A DNA stretch of 64,000 bases from Prunella strophiata (GCA_036583965.1 JAZBQD010000014.1:71291586-71355585); one strand, 5' to 3'. Shown: positions 15,324 through 27,800, counted from the first letter of the stretch. Numbers and translations are program-made. Notes: generated by a model not told the origin, from the sequence alone.

Positions 15324-15724
15324 TGAGAAATGGAGGCTGGGGGGATCCAGAGTCCAGGATCCCAAAATTCCATCCATGTTTTCCATAGTGTTTCACTATA
15401 AAATAATGGAAATTATGGATGGAACAAGCAAGGACAAGACAAAAATACCAGCATGAAGTCAATTATTGAGGAATTCTCCATCCAACTGCTTCAGCCCCGT
15501 GCCACAGACTCCAAATAAACCCAAAAGTTGAGCAGATTTTTTAATTAAGGTGAAATTAAAGCCAAGCCAAATTGTTTGAGGAGAGCTGCACTGGATCAGG
15601 AAAGGGAGCTGGGGTAAGGGATGGAGGGACAGGACACAGGGAATGGCTTCAGATTGGAGAAAAGGGGATATTTGGGTGGGATTTTGGGAAAGAATTCCTG
15701 GCTGGGAGGGTGGGGATGGAATTC

Positions 15725-15865
15725 CTAGAGCAGCTGCATCCCTGGAATGCCCAAGGCCAGGCTGGAGCAGCCTGGCACAGTGGGAGGTGTCCCTGCCATG
15801 GCAGGGGTGGCACTGGGTGGGCTTGGAAGTCCTTCCTACCCAACCCATTCCATGATTCTGTGGTG
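15725..15865 (+). mobile_element. CR1 LINE 3' tail
   Basis: 'CTGGAGCAGCCTGGCACAGT', 'GGTGTCCCTGCCATGGCAGG' and 'CCTACCCAACCCATTCCATG' followed by ATTCTGTG: a plus-strand CR1 terminus. Confidence 0.8.
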
Positions 15866-17430
15866 GATGCAACCCCCAGCACCTTTCACTGCTGGATGAA
15901 GGCTGAAATTCCCGATGTTTCCAAGAGTTCTGGATTTTCCACCTTGCTGGGGAGCACCTGAACTGCCCATGCTGGAGGCTGGGGCAGAGCTGCAGCCCAG
16001 CCCAGGACTGAAGTGTCCCTTTAACCACAGCCAGCAGCGCTGATCCCCCTGCTGCACACACACAACAGAGGGCAGGACACAGAGAACAAACAAACACCAG
16101 GAAAAGCAGCTCAGAGGCCCCACGGAACAACGAGAGCTTTGTCTGGGCTGGGTTTCGGCCAGGAAGCTCCACAGGTCTTTGCACACACCTACTCAGTTTT
16201 CCTCAAGTAACCCAAGCTAGGGAATCTAAAAATCCCACCCAAAATCACTTGCTGAATCAGGCAGAGCATCACAATCCCAGCTCCAGCTCCAAACCAGCTT
16301 TTTGTTGGACTTTTCACAGGGCCTGACCCAAGCAGTAGCTTCCTCATGCTCTGGAATCTCTGTCTCAGCAGATCAGAGTGGGGTGAGACACCCAAAAATG
16401 TATCACAAGGAACACTGAAAATGTTTTACATGTTCAGGCAGCCCCGTGACTCATGTGTGGTCATTCTGCTGCAGAGAAACCAGAAAATGTTTCAGCTTAT
16501 TTATATTAAAAATTAAAAAAAAAAAAAAAAAGAATGAAAAGCAAAGCACAGAAAGTTCTTGGCACTCCAAGTTACCCAACAGCTTCTCTGCTGTGGTGAG
16601 CAGATAACCCAAGCCTCGTGCAGAATCCTTTCCTGTAATCACCCAAAATAATTCTTCAGTCAGTGCTGCAAAGTGGATCTCAGAGGCTCTGCCCTGTCTC
16701 AAAGAACCCAGCTCCACTTGAAGAGGCTCCCACAAAAGTGACATTTACAAGCAATGCATAGCAGGAGAATTCTGCCAGACACTTTTATGGGTGCTTGAGT
16801 CATCGCCGATTTTATTTGAGACAAAAAAATAACTGCTTTAGAACGAACTAAAAACCCTTTTTTCATCTGGGGGCTGTTCCCTTTGAAAAGCTCAAAAGAT
16901 ATCCTGGAACAGCATGAGCACAGCTGGGAGCAAACTCCCTCCACACCCAAGTGCTCCTTCCCATCCTCTCAGGATCCATTCCCCCTTCCCCTGAACCCTT
17001 CAGATGTCCGGAAATGAATCCTTGGGATTGCACTGGGGCAGGGTTTATAGGGGATGCTGGAAGAGTTGGGGTGTGGGAATGGCTGGCTGGTATCCAGGCA
17101 GAGAAACCAGGCAGGAAACAAATCTGGAGCAGGGAATAATCCAGCAGGGAGCGTTTGGGAGTTAAGAGGGAGATAGATGCCAGACAAAAAGCTCTCCTGG
17201 AACATCGAGTGGATGGTGATTTCATCTCTCCTGGAATTGCAAATGATCCTCAAACAGCACAGCACAAACACTGCCTGGGCTTGGGAATGAGGAAGGCACA
17301 GGCAGAGCTGGGGGGATTTGCCCAAGGTCATCCTAAAACTGCACCCAGCTCTGGCCAGGACACAGGAGGATTTTCTGTTCCTCACTTCCCTGCTTCTAAC
17401 ACCTCTTCCACCCCAGAGATGAGTGGATCC
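15866..17430. other. Intronic, nothing recognised
   Basis: AHCYL2 intron 1. An A-rich run lies near 16512-16531. No gene was identified. Confidence 0.45.
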
Positions 17431-17431
17431 C

Positions 17432-17580
17432 TGTGTGGGAAGGGACCTCAGAGCCCCTCCAGTGCCACCCCTGCCATGGCAGGGACACCTCCCACTGTCC
17501 CAGGCTGCTCCAAGCCCCAGTGGCCAGCCTGGCCTTGGGCACTGCCAGGGATGCAGAGTCCAGAACCCCCTGGGAACCCA
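17432..17580 (-). mobile_element. CR1 LINE 3'-end fragment
   Basis: 'GGGAAGGGACCTCAGAGCCC', 'CCCCTGCCATGGCAGGGACA' and 'CCCACTGTCCCAGGCTGCTC' are the reverse complement of the CR1 tail. Confidence 0.8.
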
Positions 17581-18211
17581 GCCTGTGGGAGGTTTCTGTG
17601 CTGAGGAGTGGATCCAAGACCCTTCCTGGACAGAGTTGTGTCTCCTGGGTTTTCCCTCTGCTGTTTGGGTGAGATTTGGGCTGGCACATCCATGGTGAAG
17701 CCCAGGCCACACCAGCTCCAGATTGCCACGAGTCCACCAAACACACGGCAACAAAAACCCTTCAGAGCTGTGTTTGAGGAGCGAGCCAGGAAAGCAGGAA
17801 CTGAAGTGGTTTTCTCCTTCTGTCAGGAACTGACATCCAGCCCTTCTGTGCCTGTTGCTGATGAAGAAGGAACCATCCCAGACACCTCCCTGGAGCAGCT
17901 CCCTTCACACAAGCATCAACCAGCTCTGGTTTGCTGCTTCTGCTGGGATCAGCAGCCAGCTCCAGCTCCCAGCGTTCCCTATCTGCCCATCTGGAGGCCC
18001 CTGGAGCTCTCCAAACCCCGTGCAAGCCCTGATCTGCAGCTGGGCCTTCTCCCCAAAATGCCTCGGGGCTCCCTTCCATGTCCTGCCTTTGTCTGCTCCT
18101 GTTTGTTCTGCACCCACAGGAGCAGCTCCCCAAAGCCAGAACCAGACATGGCCCCCCAAAACCCAGGAGCAGACATGGCTCCCCAAAGCCAGGGGCAATT
18201 GTGGCTCCCCA

Positions 18212-18645
18212 TGATGCCTTAAGTTTCATATTTCATATTTTCCAGATTCTGTACTGCATTAGTGTTTAACTCTGAACTTCATATAAATTGTCAGCAAGCT
18301 CTCCTCACAGCTCAGTCAGACAAAACAATCTTTTTCCAGCCCCTTGGCTTTTGGGCAGCTTCAGGGCCCAAAAAGTGCAAACAACAGTCAAACTTGAGGA
18401 GAAGCAAATCTGGGAGGATGGGACTGCATAACCTGGAGCTGGAATTGGACAATTAACCCCAATATGGAAATGGACCAGAACCTATAAAAGTGTGAGAGCT
18501 TGTGACACAGAGTCCATCTGGGGTGTAGCCCTGGCCAGGCTCTTGGGAGTGCCCAAGGTGTATCCTGTGAAGACCTTTAATAAATCCCTACTTTATTCCT
18601 TTAACTCTGTCCAGCCTCTGTTCTAGGTGGCCTCTCTAGGCATCA
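18212..18645 (+). mobile_element. Solo LTR of an endogenous retrovirus (434 bp)
   Basis: Perfect 7-bp terminal inverted repeats TGATGCC...GGCATCA delimit the element, with TG/CA ends. It has a promoter TATA box (TATAAAAG, 18483-18490) and a polyadenylation signal AATAAA (18579-18584), giving a U3-R-U5 layout on the plus strand. The flanking CCCA on both sides (18208-18211 and 18646-18649) is a candidate 4-bp target-site duplication, as seen with gammaretrovirus-like (class I) elements. No gag, pol or env sequence adjoins it, so it is a recombined solo LTR. It is antisense to AHCYL2. Confidence 0.83.
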
Positions 18646-19000
18646 CCCAAACCCAGCAGTGGACACTCAACCCTGGAAGCTCTGGGCTGTGTTTGCATTT
18701 CCAAGGAGCCTGTTGGCTCCTCTGGGTGGCTGCTGCAGGTGAGGGATGCACTCCCCTCTCCAGATCCTTCTCCCATGCTCCTTGCAGAGCCCTGCTCCAA
18801 GGGCAGGGCTGCCCAGCCCCTCTCTGGTGCCACTCGGACACAGCTCGCCCTGTTTGCCAGGATTTGCTGGCCAGAGGCCACTCCAGTGTCACACTCCCAT
18901 GGGAAATGCTGGGAATGGCTGCATGGAGAATTCTGATCTAATTTAACCCCTGAGATGGAGCTCTGCTGGCACCACTGACAGTGACAGCAGGGACAAAGCC
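18646..19000. other. Intronic, nothing recognised
   Basis: Between the solo LTR and a CR1 tail. No recognisable gene. Confidence 0.4.
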
Positions 19001-19090
19001 TGGCACCACGGGTGGCACCCCTGCCCACAGCAGGGGTTGGAATTAGAGATCTTTAAGGTCCCTTCCAGCCCAAACCATCTCGTGGTTGTA
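19000..19090 (+). mobile_element. CR1 LINE 3' tail
   Basis: 'CCCCTGCCCACAGCAGGGGT', 'GATCTTTAAGGTCCCTTCCA' and 'GCCCAAACCATCTCGTGGTT' form a plus-strand CR1 end. Confidence 0.75.
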
Positions 19091-20029
19091 CAAAACAAAC
19101 ACATCCATCTACAAAACACTGACTGTGCTCTGTTCCAAATCCTCACTGCTGAGGGCTCCATCCCAATCCCTTTCCTCATTTCAGAACCCCAAAACCACTC
19201 TGGGAACAGCCTTCCCTTCCCAGATGGCTTCCCTGAACCTCTCCTCTACCTCTTGTGGACACTCGGCATCAGAATTTCAAACCAGACGTGAAACTAGTTC
19301 TGATTTTTTATATTTTTCTCTCCTTTTCTTTTTCCTCCTACTCTATATCAGTTTGGACCAGGTTCAGCTTAAACATTCTGGGCTGCAGTCTGTAGGAAAG
19401 GTATTTACAAAATAAAGGGTGTGAAGCCTTTCCCAGGGGTGGAGGTTTTGTCACCCTGTCCTTATGGATTCTTTGTGTCCATGAGGAACAGAATTCCAAG
19501 ACAAACACACAAACCTGGACATCACATCCTCTTTGACAATTAGTAAAAAAAACCCAATTATTTTTCCCTCCTCTCTTTTCTCTCTCCTTTTTTCTTTTCC
19601 TACAGATGTTGAGCAAAATAATTGATCTGTTTGAAAATCATCTGCAAAGCAGCTGTTCCACACATGGAAGAACATTTCAAAATTCACCTGCCAGGAATAT
19701 CAGTCCAAAAAAAACCAAAGAAAGAGCAGTTAAACACAGAGTTGCTGAATGCATGAAATCTGATATTTTTTCACTCAAAAATAACACAATATGCACATAA
19801 ACAACAGGTTAAATTAAAACTAAAATAGGAAAAAAGCTTTGGGTTTTAGAAGTGCCCCACAGCATGACAAGTGCTTTGATATTCCCAAGGTTTTCCTAAA
19901 AATTTGCATGACAAATTTTTCCACCCAGCTGTGACATTTTAGGATTTCTCCCCCATTATTCCTCTGTGAATCACAGAATCATTATAAAATCAGGGAACAG
20001 CCTGGGTTGAAAGGGATGTTAAAGCTCTC

Positions 20030-20765
20030 TCAGTTTGTTTTTATAGGAACTGAGAGCGACAGGAGGAGAAGGAGCAGCCTCAGGCTGGGCCAGGGGAGGC
20101 TCGGGGTGGACATCAGCAGGAATTGGTGTGGCTGGACAGTGCCCAGGGGGAAAGGGACCTGATGGCCAGCAGGCTGGACACGAGCCAGCAGTGTGCCCTG
20201 GTGGCCAGCATGGCCAGTGACACCTGGCCTGTGTCAGGAGTGGGGTGGCCAGCAGGAGCAGGGAGGTCACTGTGCCCTGGTGAGGGCACCCCTGGAGTGC
20301 TGTGCCCAGCTCTGGCCCCTCACTTTGGGAAGGACCTTGGGACACTCAGAGGGGCAGCGAGGCTGGAGAGGGGCTGGGAACACAAACCCTGTGAGGAACC
20401 CCTGAGGGAGCTGGGGCTGCTCAGCCTGGAGAAAAGGAGACTCAGGGCTGCCCCCATCACTCTCTGCAGCTCCTGAAAGGTGCCTGGGCTCAGCTGGCCT
20501 TGGGCTCTTTCTCCAGGCAGCACTGACACAGCCAGAGCACACAGGCTCCAGCTGGGCCAAGGGAAATTCAGGCTGGAGATCAGGAAAAAGCTTTTCCAGG
20601 AAGGGAGATAAAGTTCTGGAGTGGCTGCCCGGGGAGGTGGTGCAGTCACCATCCCTGGCTGTGTTTGACAAGCCTGGATGTGGCACTGGGTGCCAGGGGC
20701 TGGGCTGGACTCCATGCTCCTGAAGGTCTCTCCCCCAACCCAGGGATTCTGTGATTCCGTGCAGG
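20030..20765 (+). mobile_element. CR1 LINE 3' region, about 735 bp
   Basis: The longest CR1 piece here. It includes 'GCTGGGGCTGCTCAGCCTGG', 'GAAAAGGAGACTCAGGGCTG', 'AGGAAAAAGCTTTTCCAGGA' and 'GGAGTGGCTGCCCGGGGAGG', and ends with CAGGGATTCTGTGATTCCGT. No intact reverse-transcriptase frame remains. Confidence 0.85.
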
Positions 20766-22440
20766 TCAGACAAAAGCCATTATTGGTGCTTACCCTGTCA
20801 GCATGTACAACCTCCTGTTTCCACAGGAGCTGTCAACCATTGAGGGTTGCAAAGTTTACAACTATGGCAAGCAGATACTACCAAATACCCATCTTTTAGA
20901 AAATTTTTTAATATTCATGTGTCTGTAGATACTTTTTCAAGCACAGCTTTGACTTCTGCACTCACAGGGGAAACAATCAATCATACTTGCTGCCATAATT
21001 TTACATGAGAGATATTTAAAAAAGTGATACAAAGCTTCAAACCATTAAAAAACTGGACACACCTCTGTGAAAAATACATGTTAAAAGAGAAAAAAACCCC
21101 AGAAACTATTAATAAAATTTTCTTTATACCCTTTTCAAATTACCTTTCTCATAATTCTATCTCACAACAAAAAATAAACACATTAATAATTAACCAACAC
21201 CAAAACTCACCACACTCTTTAATACATTAACCAGAAAGATCTTAAAATTAAAAAAAAATCTGAAATTAACAAACCAAAACCACTACACTTGCCAACATCT
21301 TTTGCATGCTTTTGCTTCATTGAGCGTACCCCAAGAAGTAAAAACAGACAGAAGAAAAGCTCCAGCATGGAGATCTTGTTGTGATTCTGGAATTCTGCCC
21401 CACCACAGGAACAGATCCGGGTGCCACAGCCCCTGGCAAAGGGCAGCTTGGCCATTCCCAGTTCCAAGGTTCCCTCCTCATCCCGTTTTTATTTCCCTCT
21501 CCTTTTTCATCTTCCTGCTCCCCAGCCCCATGGATTGATCCTTGCACCCGGTTCCACGCAGGCACCTGCTCAAATTAACCCGGATTCGTCCACATTATCA
21601 CATCCAACTTAAAGAATTTGCCTCCCCCCACCCCGGGCAGGTTTTCCTAAAGAGCATTCCAGCCGCCTCATTCCCTGCATTTCCTGGGAACTCAGCCCCG
21701 GGGGAAGAAGCATTTATCACCTGGCAGAAGTGATGGCTGGGGGTTAGAAGGGAAAAACAAGGAAGAAAAAAAATCCTTAATAGAGCTGGAAAACCCTCAT
21801 TCCTCTGCCTCAAAAAAAAGGTGGGAATTTCCACGGGAGAAGGCAGGCTTTGATGGCAGTGCAATCTGCTGGGAAGCAAGGTCAGAGCCATCATTTAGAG
21901 GAGCCACATGAGAGTCATTTATAGCCGGAGCAGAACAAACCCTCCCGCGGCCGTCAGGTGATGTGCCAGCCCAGTGAGCAGCAGGCATTTCTCGGGATGG
22001 AGCTCCCTCCAGCCGGGAATGGGCTTTCAGGAGGGTGAGCCCCGAGCAGGGACGTGACACGAGGATGTGGCACCTCGTTAGCGGCGCACGGCGACACGGT
22101 GACAAAAGGCACCGCTTCCCGCAGCCCCCGGCGTGCGGAGGCGTCGGCAGAGAGAGAACGGAGCCCACGGAATGAATCAACAGCCCCAGCGAATCAATCC
22201 CTCGCCAGCACAAAACCTCGGCTGTAATCATCAAAGGGAGCTCGGGAACACAGCTGGAAACCCGAGCAGGCAGCTGGGCTTGCTGCACAGTGCCTGGGAC
22301 AGGGACAAGAATAATCACCTTTGCTTTGGAGCTTGGTGTTGGCTCAATGCGAAACTCGCCACTTGCTGAGGTTTAACCTTCCCAGTGCGGGGTGCAGGAA
22401 CTCCCAGAGCACCTCACCACCATTAAATTAAGAACTAAAT
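20766..22440. other. Intronic, with a CpG-richer unique block at about 21890-22330
   Basis: No coding feature. The 21890-22330 block is CpG-richer than its surroundings (CTCCCGCGGCCGTCAGG, GCGGCGCACGGCGACACGG) and has no repeats, so it could be a regulatory element or an unrecognised alternative first exon of AHCYL2. No Kozak-ATG-donor combination convincing enough to call was found. Confidence 0.35.
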
Positions 22441-22454
22441 CTGTGTAAATTCAA

Positions 22455-23990
22455 GTTTTTCTTGTGGCAGGAGTCAGAACTGGATGGGCTTTAAGGTCTC
22501 CTCCTACCCAACCCATCCTGTGATTCCACCATTCTTCACGGAGTTGTCACTTCAGAATCATTCAAGCAAGACCTGAATCGGATTTAATTTAAATTTTTTC
22601 TTGTGTCAGGGGTCAGAACTGGATGGGCTTTAAGGTCCCCTTTCAACCTAACCAATTCCACCCCAGGATTCTTCTCCCAGGGGCACAGAGTTGTCACTTC
22701 ACAACCATTAAATGCAGACCTGAATCTGATTCAATTTAAGTTTTCTTGTGTCAGGGGTCAGAACTGGATGGGCTTTAAGGTCCCTTCCAACCCAACCCAT
22801 CCCACTCTGTGATTCTTCTCCCAAGGAAAGGGGCAGAGTTGTCACTTCACAACCATTAAATCCAGACCTGAATCGGATTTAATTTAAATTTTTTCTTGTG
22901 TCAGGGGTCAGAACTGGATGGGCTTTAAGGTTCCCTCCAACCCAACCCATCCTGTGATTCCACCATTCTTCTCCCACCTGAAGAAAGGGGCATGGAGTTG
23001 TCATGACAAGCCTAAGATTGCCCAGTTAATCAGTTTGGGAGTATTAATTAAGGCTCCCCTCTCACTAATAACAGGATTAGCAGAAGTTCTGTGACTCTCA
23101 GCTGCTTGGATTTGGGAATGCTCTAAGAATTAACACAACACCAGCATCCACCAGCCCTCAGAGCTGATGAGCCATCATCTCATCATCAAAAATCCACTTA
23201 AACCCCAAACCCAGCAGCCACCACCCGCCAAAGCTGATGAGCGATCACCTCATCATCAGCACACCACTAAAACCCCAAAGTGGAGCCAATCCAGGTGACT
23301 CAGGGCCTGACTCACAGCTGTGAACACCTGGAGCTGCTCCCCAGCCCCTGGGCTCACCTGGCAGCGGGAACGGGGCTGAACTGACCCCAAATCCACCCCA
23401 CAGCCCAGCCAGGGCTTCTCCAGCTTCCTCTCCCTTCCCAGCTCTTCCTCGACCCCACACCCAGGAGAGATTCACCCCACAGGAAATTCAGCCTAAAGTG
23501 AGGAACTGCATCCTCAGCTTGGAGCCACGTGGGTCAGGAGAAGGTCTGGAACCTTCATCCCACACCTTCCCAGGGTGGGCTGCAGGAACTCCCAGAGCCC
23601 CAAGCACCTCACAGCCACCAAATTAAGAACTGAATCTGTATAAATTTAACTTTTCTTGTGGCTGAGGGTCAGAACTGGATGGGCTTTAAGGTCCCTTCCA
23701 ACCCAACCCAACCCATCCCACCCCATGATTCTTCTCTCAGCTGGAGAAAGCAGCACAGAGTTGTCACTTCATAATCATTAAATCAAGACCTGAATCTGTT
23801 TAAATCCAAGTTTTTCTTGTGTCAGGAGTCAGAACTGGATGGGCTTTAAGGTCCCTTCCAACCCAACCCATTCCATCATTCTTCACGGAGTTGTCACTTC
23901 ACAGTCATTCAATCAAGACCTGAATCTGATTAAAGCCAAGTTTTTCTTGTGGCTGAGGGTCAGAACCGGATGGGCTTTCACCTACAAAAG
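22455..23990 (+). repeat. Tandemly duplicated CR1-tail unit of about 140 bp
   Basis: At least seven copies of 'GTCAGAACTGGATGGGCTTT...AAGGTCCCTTCCAACCCAAC' (starts near 22470, 22613, 22756, 22905, 23667, 23825, 23960). Each is preceded by 'TTCTTGTG' and followed by 'GAGTTGTCACTTCAC...CATTAAATC'. The unit carries a CR1 3' tail plus about 80 bp of flank, so a CR1 terminus was amplified as a low-copy tandem array, interrupted at 23000-23570. Confidence 0.8.
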
Positions 23991-23999
23991 TCCAATTTC

Positions 24000-25430
24000 A
24001 CCTCAAGAATGAGGAATTCCAGCATTTTCAGCAATAATCCAAAAGGAACAACAATTCCAGGAATTTTGCCCAAGATTTAATCTCTGCAGGTTGCAGAGAA
24101 AAGCCCAGCACCATCCATAATGTGTGCATATAAATATATATAAAAATATCATTTACTCCATCTATTCCTTCCTATTTTACACCCTATCAAGGTGAAATAC
24201 AAATCAGAACATCTTAAGGCAGACTGATCAATAAAATGCTGAACTGACAGAAAAGAAGATTTAAAATGAGAGCTAAAAGAAGAAAAGAGTCACTGCAATT
24301 TTCTGGGAACTCTTTTTGTCTCAGAACTGCAAAATCACAATTTAGTGCCACAGTATCTCAAGGATGGGTGTTAGGATTACAAGGAAAGGAAAAAAAAAAA
24401 ACTCAAGAAAAATATATAAACATAAACCAGCCAATAAAAAACACTGAGATTTTGTTTCTACCAAACACTTTTAAGAGAATCACAGTCACTTTTAAGAATC
24501 ACAGTCCACTACAAATTTCATCTATTTTAATTAGACTTTTACCTCTATTTCAGTAAAGTTCTGTCGCATCTGAGTAAAAAAAATTATCTTATTTTTGTTC
24601 TAAACCTCCTTTCACCAAATGCTTCAGCTCCACGTGCCCAATTTTACAGCCACAGGGCCTGGGGACAATTTGATGGCTCCCAAATCTGTTTTTTTTTTTT
24701 CCAATAACACCAGGATATGGAATATTATTTATTTCACTAACTCCTCCTGAGGAGGAGAGGAGCTGAATGAACAAAAAGCCTGGTTTGAGTGGCTGAGAAA
24801 AGGAGGAGAAGGAACAGTCTGTACCAGCAGGTCCCCTCCAGCAGCACATCCCAAGCAGAGGGATGCAGGAGCCAGCTGGGAGCTCCTGTGGGATTCCAGG
24901 CTCCTCCTGGATCTGGGATTAGGAGCAGCCAGGGAGTGATGCAGGTTTGAAGCTGGTCCAGGTTCCCAGCCCACTCTTTCAAGAAAAGGTGAAATCCCTT
25001 TTGTGGCTGAACCCAGAAAAGAATGGAGAGGGGTGGGATGAAGAGTTTAAGCACATTTGAGGAGAAATAGGGATGCCCTGAGGGTGTCTAAAAATAGAGA
25101 TGGGATTAGGATATCAAAGAGAAAGGACTCCAAACACTGGGGATGGGAGTCAGGATCTCAGAAGAAAAACATCCTTTTCTGAACCCCCTCCTAACCCTAC
25201 AGAAGGGATTTCAGGGGGATGAAGAGACCAAGATCCAGACCTTGCCCTGCAGGGGTGTGCTCCCTCCAAGGAGAAACTGGAATTTCAGGGAAGCCACAGA
25301 GAAGGAAATCACAGTTCTGGAAACAAAACCTCTCACTCTGGGCCTTGCAAAAGGAGAGGAAATTTTAGAGCAGCCCCAAAAGAGGGTGGAAGTCCATCAG
25401 CAGGGGAGGTGCGGTCTTCACCCCAAAGTT
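24000..25430. other. Intronic, nothing recognised
   Basis: AT-rich AHCYL2 intron 1. No gene, RNA or clear mobile element. Confidence 0.45.
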
Positions 25431-25879
25431 TCATGAGGTGAGAGGCTCCCTTAGGACAGGGACACCTCTTTCCCTGCACCTCCCAAAAGGTTCACAGGGG
25501 ACAACTCCTTCACCTGAGATTTCCAATGGAATGATGCCAAAAACCAGGGAAAAGGTGCACTTCCCCACATGCACAGCAGGGTACACACAACCCCTGCCCC
25601 AGGGAGTGCCTGTGTTCACCTGAGGAGCTGGAGACACACGGACGGACCCACCAGGAACCACAGCTCCACACTCCTGGGGTGCAGCTGCCAGGCCACAGCA
25701 CCCCTGGGAGAGGGGCACCCCAAAACCCCCCCAGACACACCCCACACCAGGTATGGGCACACCTGGCCCTGCCCCGGGTGCCAACGTCACCAGCGGCGCC
25801 CGGGACATTTTTATCTCGTGCACATTCCCCAGATAACCCTGGGAACGTGACCCTGCTGTGAACCCACACACCCTGGAGC

Positions 25880-26835
25880 TCACACACCTGGGGGGGCAGG
25901 TGTGGCGTGGAAAGGCACCCAGTGACACCTTGGGGCATGGGAATGGAGTGTAAAGGGATCCAGTGTCACCTGGGGGTGTGGAAACAGGGTGAAAAGGCAC
26001 CTGGTGTCACCTTGGGGCATGAGAACGGAGTGTAAAGGCACCTAGTGACACCTGGGGGTGTGGAAACAGTGAAAAGGCACCCAGTGAAACCTGGGGGTGC
26101 AGAAACTCGGTGTAAAGGCACCTGGTGTCACCTTGGGGCATGGGAATAGAGTGTAAAGGCATCCACTGTCACCTATGGGTGCAGGTGTGGGGTGTAAAGG
26201 CACCCAGTGTCACCTGGGGAGGGGCAGGTGTGGGGTGTAAAGGAACCTGGTGTCGCCTTAGGGCACGGGAACAGAGTGTAAAGGGACCCAGTGTCACCTG
26301 GGGTGCGGGAACAGGGTGTAAATGCACCTGGTGTCACCTTGGGGTGTGGAAACAGGGTGTAAAGGCACCCAGTGTCACCTGGGGGTGCAGGTGTGGGGGG
26401 GAAAGGCACCTGGTGTCACTTGGGGGTACAGAAACTGGGTGTAAAGGCACCCAGTGAAACCTGGGGATGCAGAAACAGGGTGTAAAGGCACCTGGTGTCA
26501 CCTGGGGGTGCAGGAACGGGGGGGGAAAGGCACCCAGTGCCACCTTGGGGCATGGGAATGGAGTGTAAAGGCACCCAGTGTCACCTTAGGGCATGGGAAT
26601 AGAGTGTAAAGGGATCCAGTGTCACCTGGGGGTGTGGAAACAGGGAGAAAAGGCACCCAGTGACACCTGGGGGTGCAGGTGTGGGGTGTAAAGGCACCCA
26701 GTGTCACCTTGGGGCATGGGAATGGAGTGTAAAGGCACCCAGTGACACCTTAGGGTGTGGAAACGGGGTGTAAAGGCACCCAGTGTCACCTGGGGGCGCG
26801 GGAACAGGGTGTAAAAGCACTCAGTGTCACCCCAC
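25880..26835. repeat. Degenerate minisatellite of about 40 bp
   Basis: Roughly 23 copies of a unit near 40 bp made of 'GTGTAAAGGCACCCAGTGTC' and 'ACCTGGGGGTGCAGGTGTGG' with the variant 'ACCTTGGGGCATGGGAATGG'. It lies just 3' of the AHCYL2 first exon, in intron 1. Confidence 0.93.
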
Positions 26836-26879
26836 ATGTCCCCACCGGACAGCCACGGCAGGGGGACAAGGCACATACA

Positions 26880-27800
26880 GACCCCCAGGCATGGCAGCAC
26901 ACGTCCCCAAAACGCAGCCCCAGCCCTGGAGCGCCCCCGCGGCCTCGGCCAGCAACTCGGGGTCACCGCCCGCGCCGCCCGCGCACCGGGGACTCCCACA
27001 CCGGGCCGGGCAGCGCCGCGTCCCCGAGCCGCGGGCCGGCTCCCGGTCCCCGGCCGCGGGGCTGGCCCGCCGGGGATGTGTCCCGCACAGCCCCGGCCAG
27101 GAGGGGATCCCGCGGTGTCGCCCCCGTTACCTTCTTGACGGTGCGCGGCGCCTCGGTGACGGTGCCGTCGGGGCTCACGAGCGCCTCGGCCGCGGCGCCG
27201 CTGCTGTCGCTGCTGTCGCGGTGCCGGTGCTGGGGGTGGTGCGGGTCGCTCCTCTTCATGGCCGAAGCCTGCGGCACCTTGGTGGCGGCCGAGGACACGC
27301 CGGCGGCCGAGGACAGCCCGGCGGCCGAGGACAGCCCGGGGCAGCCGCCCCCCGGAGGCCGCTCGGCGGAGGGAGCCGGGGCCGCCTCACGCTCGGCGCC
27401 CGGCACGGGGCAGGCGGGCGCCGCCGCCGCCACGCCGTGCCCCGCTGCGTGAGCGCCCACAGGCTCGCACGGCGGCCCCGCCGCCTTGTCCATGGGGCCG
27501 CCGAGCTCCTTCAGCTCCACGGCGGGCGCGGCCACCGCCACCTGCACCGACATCGCCGCCGACTGCTCCGGCTGCGCTCCGGGTCCGCTCCGGCTCCCTC
27601 AGGGCCGCCGGCCCCGCCTCGCCCCGCCCCGCCGCCCTCGCCGCCGCACTGCATGCCGGGACATGCAGTCCTCCCGCCCGTGCTCCGCCCCGTCGCGACT
27701 ACAGCTCCCGGCACCCCCTGCGGCGCGATACCGCGCCCCGCCTCCCCGCGGGGCCGCGCGGGGGTTGGTGGGAGTTGTAGTCCGCTCGGGGCCACCCGCC
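26880..27800. promoter_or_regulatory. CpG island of the main AHCYL2 promoter
   Basis: A CpG-dense block covers the long first exon and upstream sequence. Upstream of the ATG (27553) are GC-box clusters (GCCCCGCCCCGCC near 27620-27640). Two facing ZNF143/Staf-like motifs follow: ACTACAGCTCCCGGCACC at 27698-27715 (plus) and ACTACAACTCCCACC on the minus strand at 27767-27781. No TATA box was seen. This is a housekeeping-type promoter, unlike the internal TATA promoter near 4040. Confidence 0.8.
27131..27553 (-). CDS. AHCYL2: AHCYL2 long first exon (N-terminal 141 aa)
   Basis: The ATG at 27553 opens a 141-codon exon starting MSVQVAVAAPAVELKELGG and ending VTEAPRTVKK. The donor is AAG|GTAACG, phase 0, joining exon 2 at 2188. 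The start MSVQV and the downstream block KVPQASAMKRSDPHH plus ALVSPDGTVTEAPRTVKK match AHCYL2 (long-IRBIT). The low-complexity middle is Ala/Pro/Gly-rich, with a small in-frame duplication SSAAGLSSAAGVSSAA. Together with exon 2 it recreates KKIQF, a good RVxF-type phosphatase-1 docking site. The intron to exon 2 is about 25 kb, unusually long next to the tiny SMO introns, and contains the alternative first exon. Confidence 0.95.

Noticed and set aside
21890..22330. Candidate extra first exon of AHCYL2 in a CpG-richer block
   Set aside because: No minus-strand ATG with good context followed by a phase-0 GT donor was convincing. Kept only as possible regulatory DNA.
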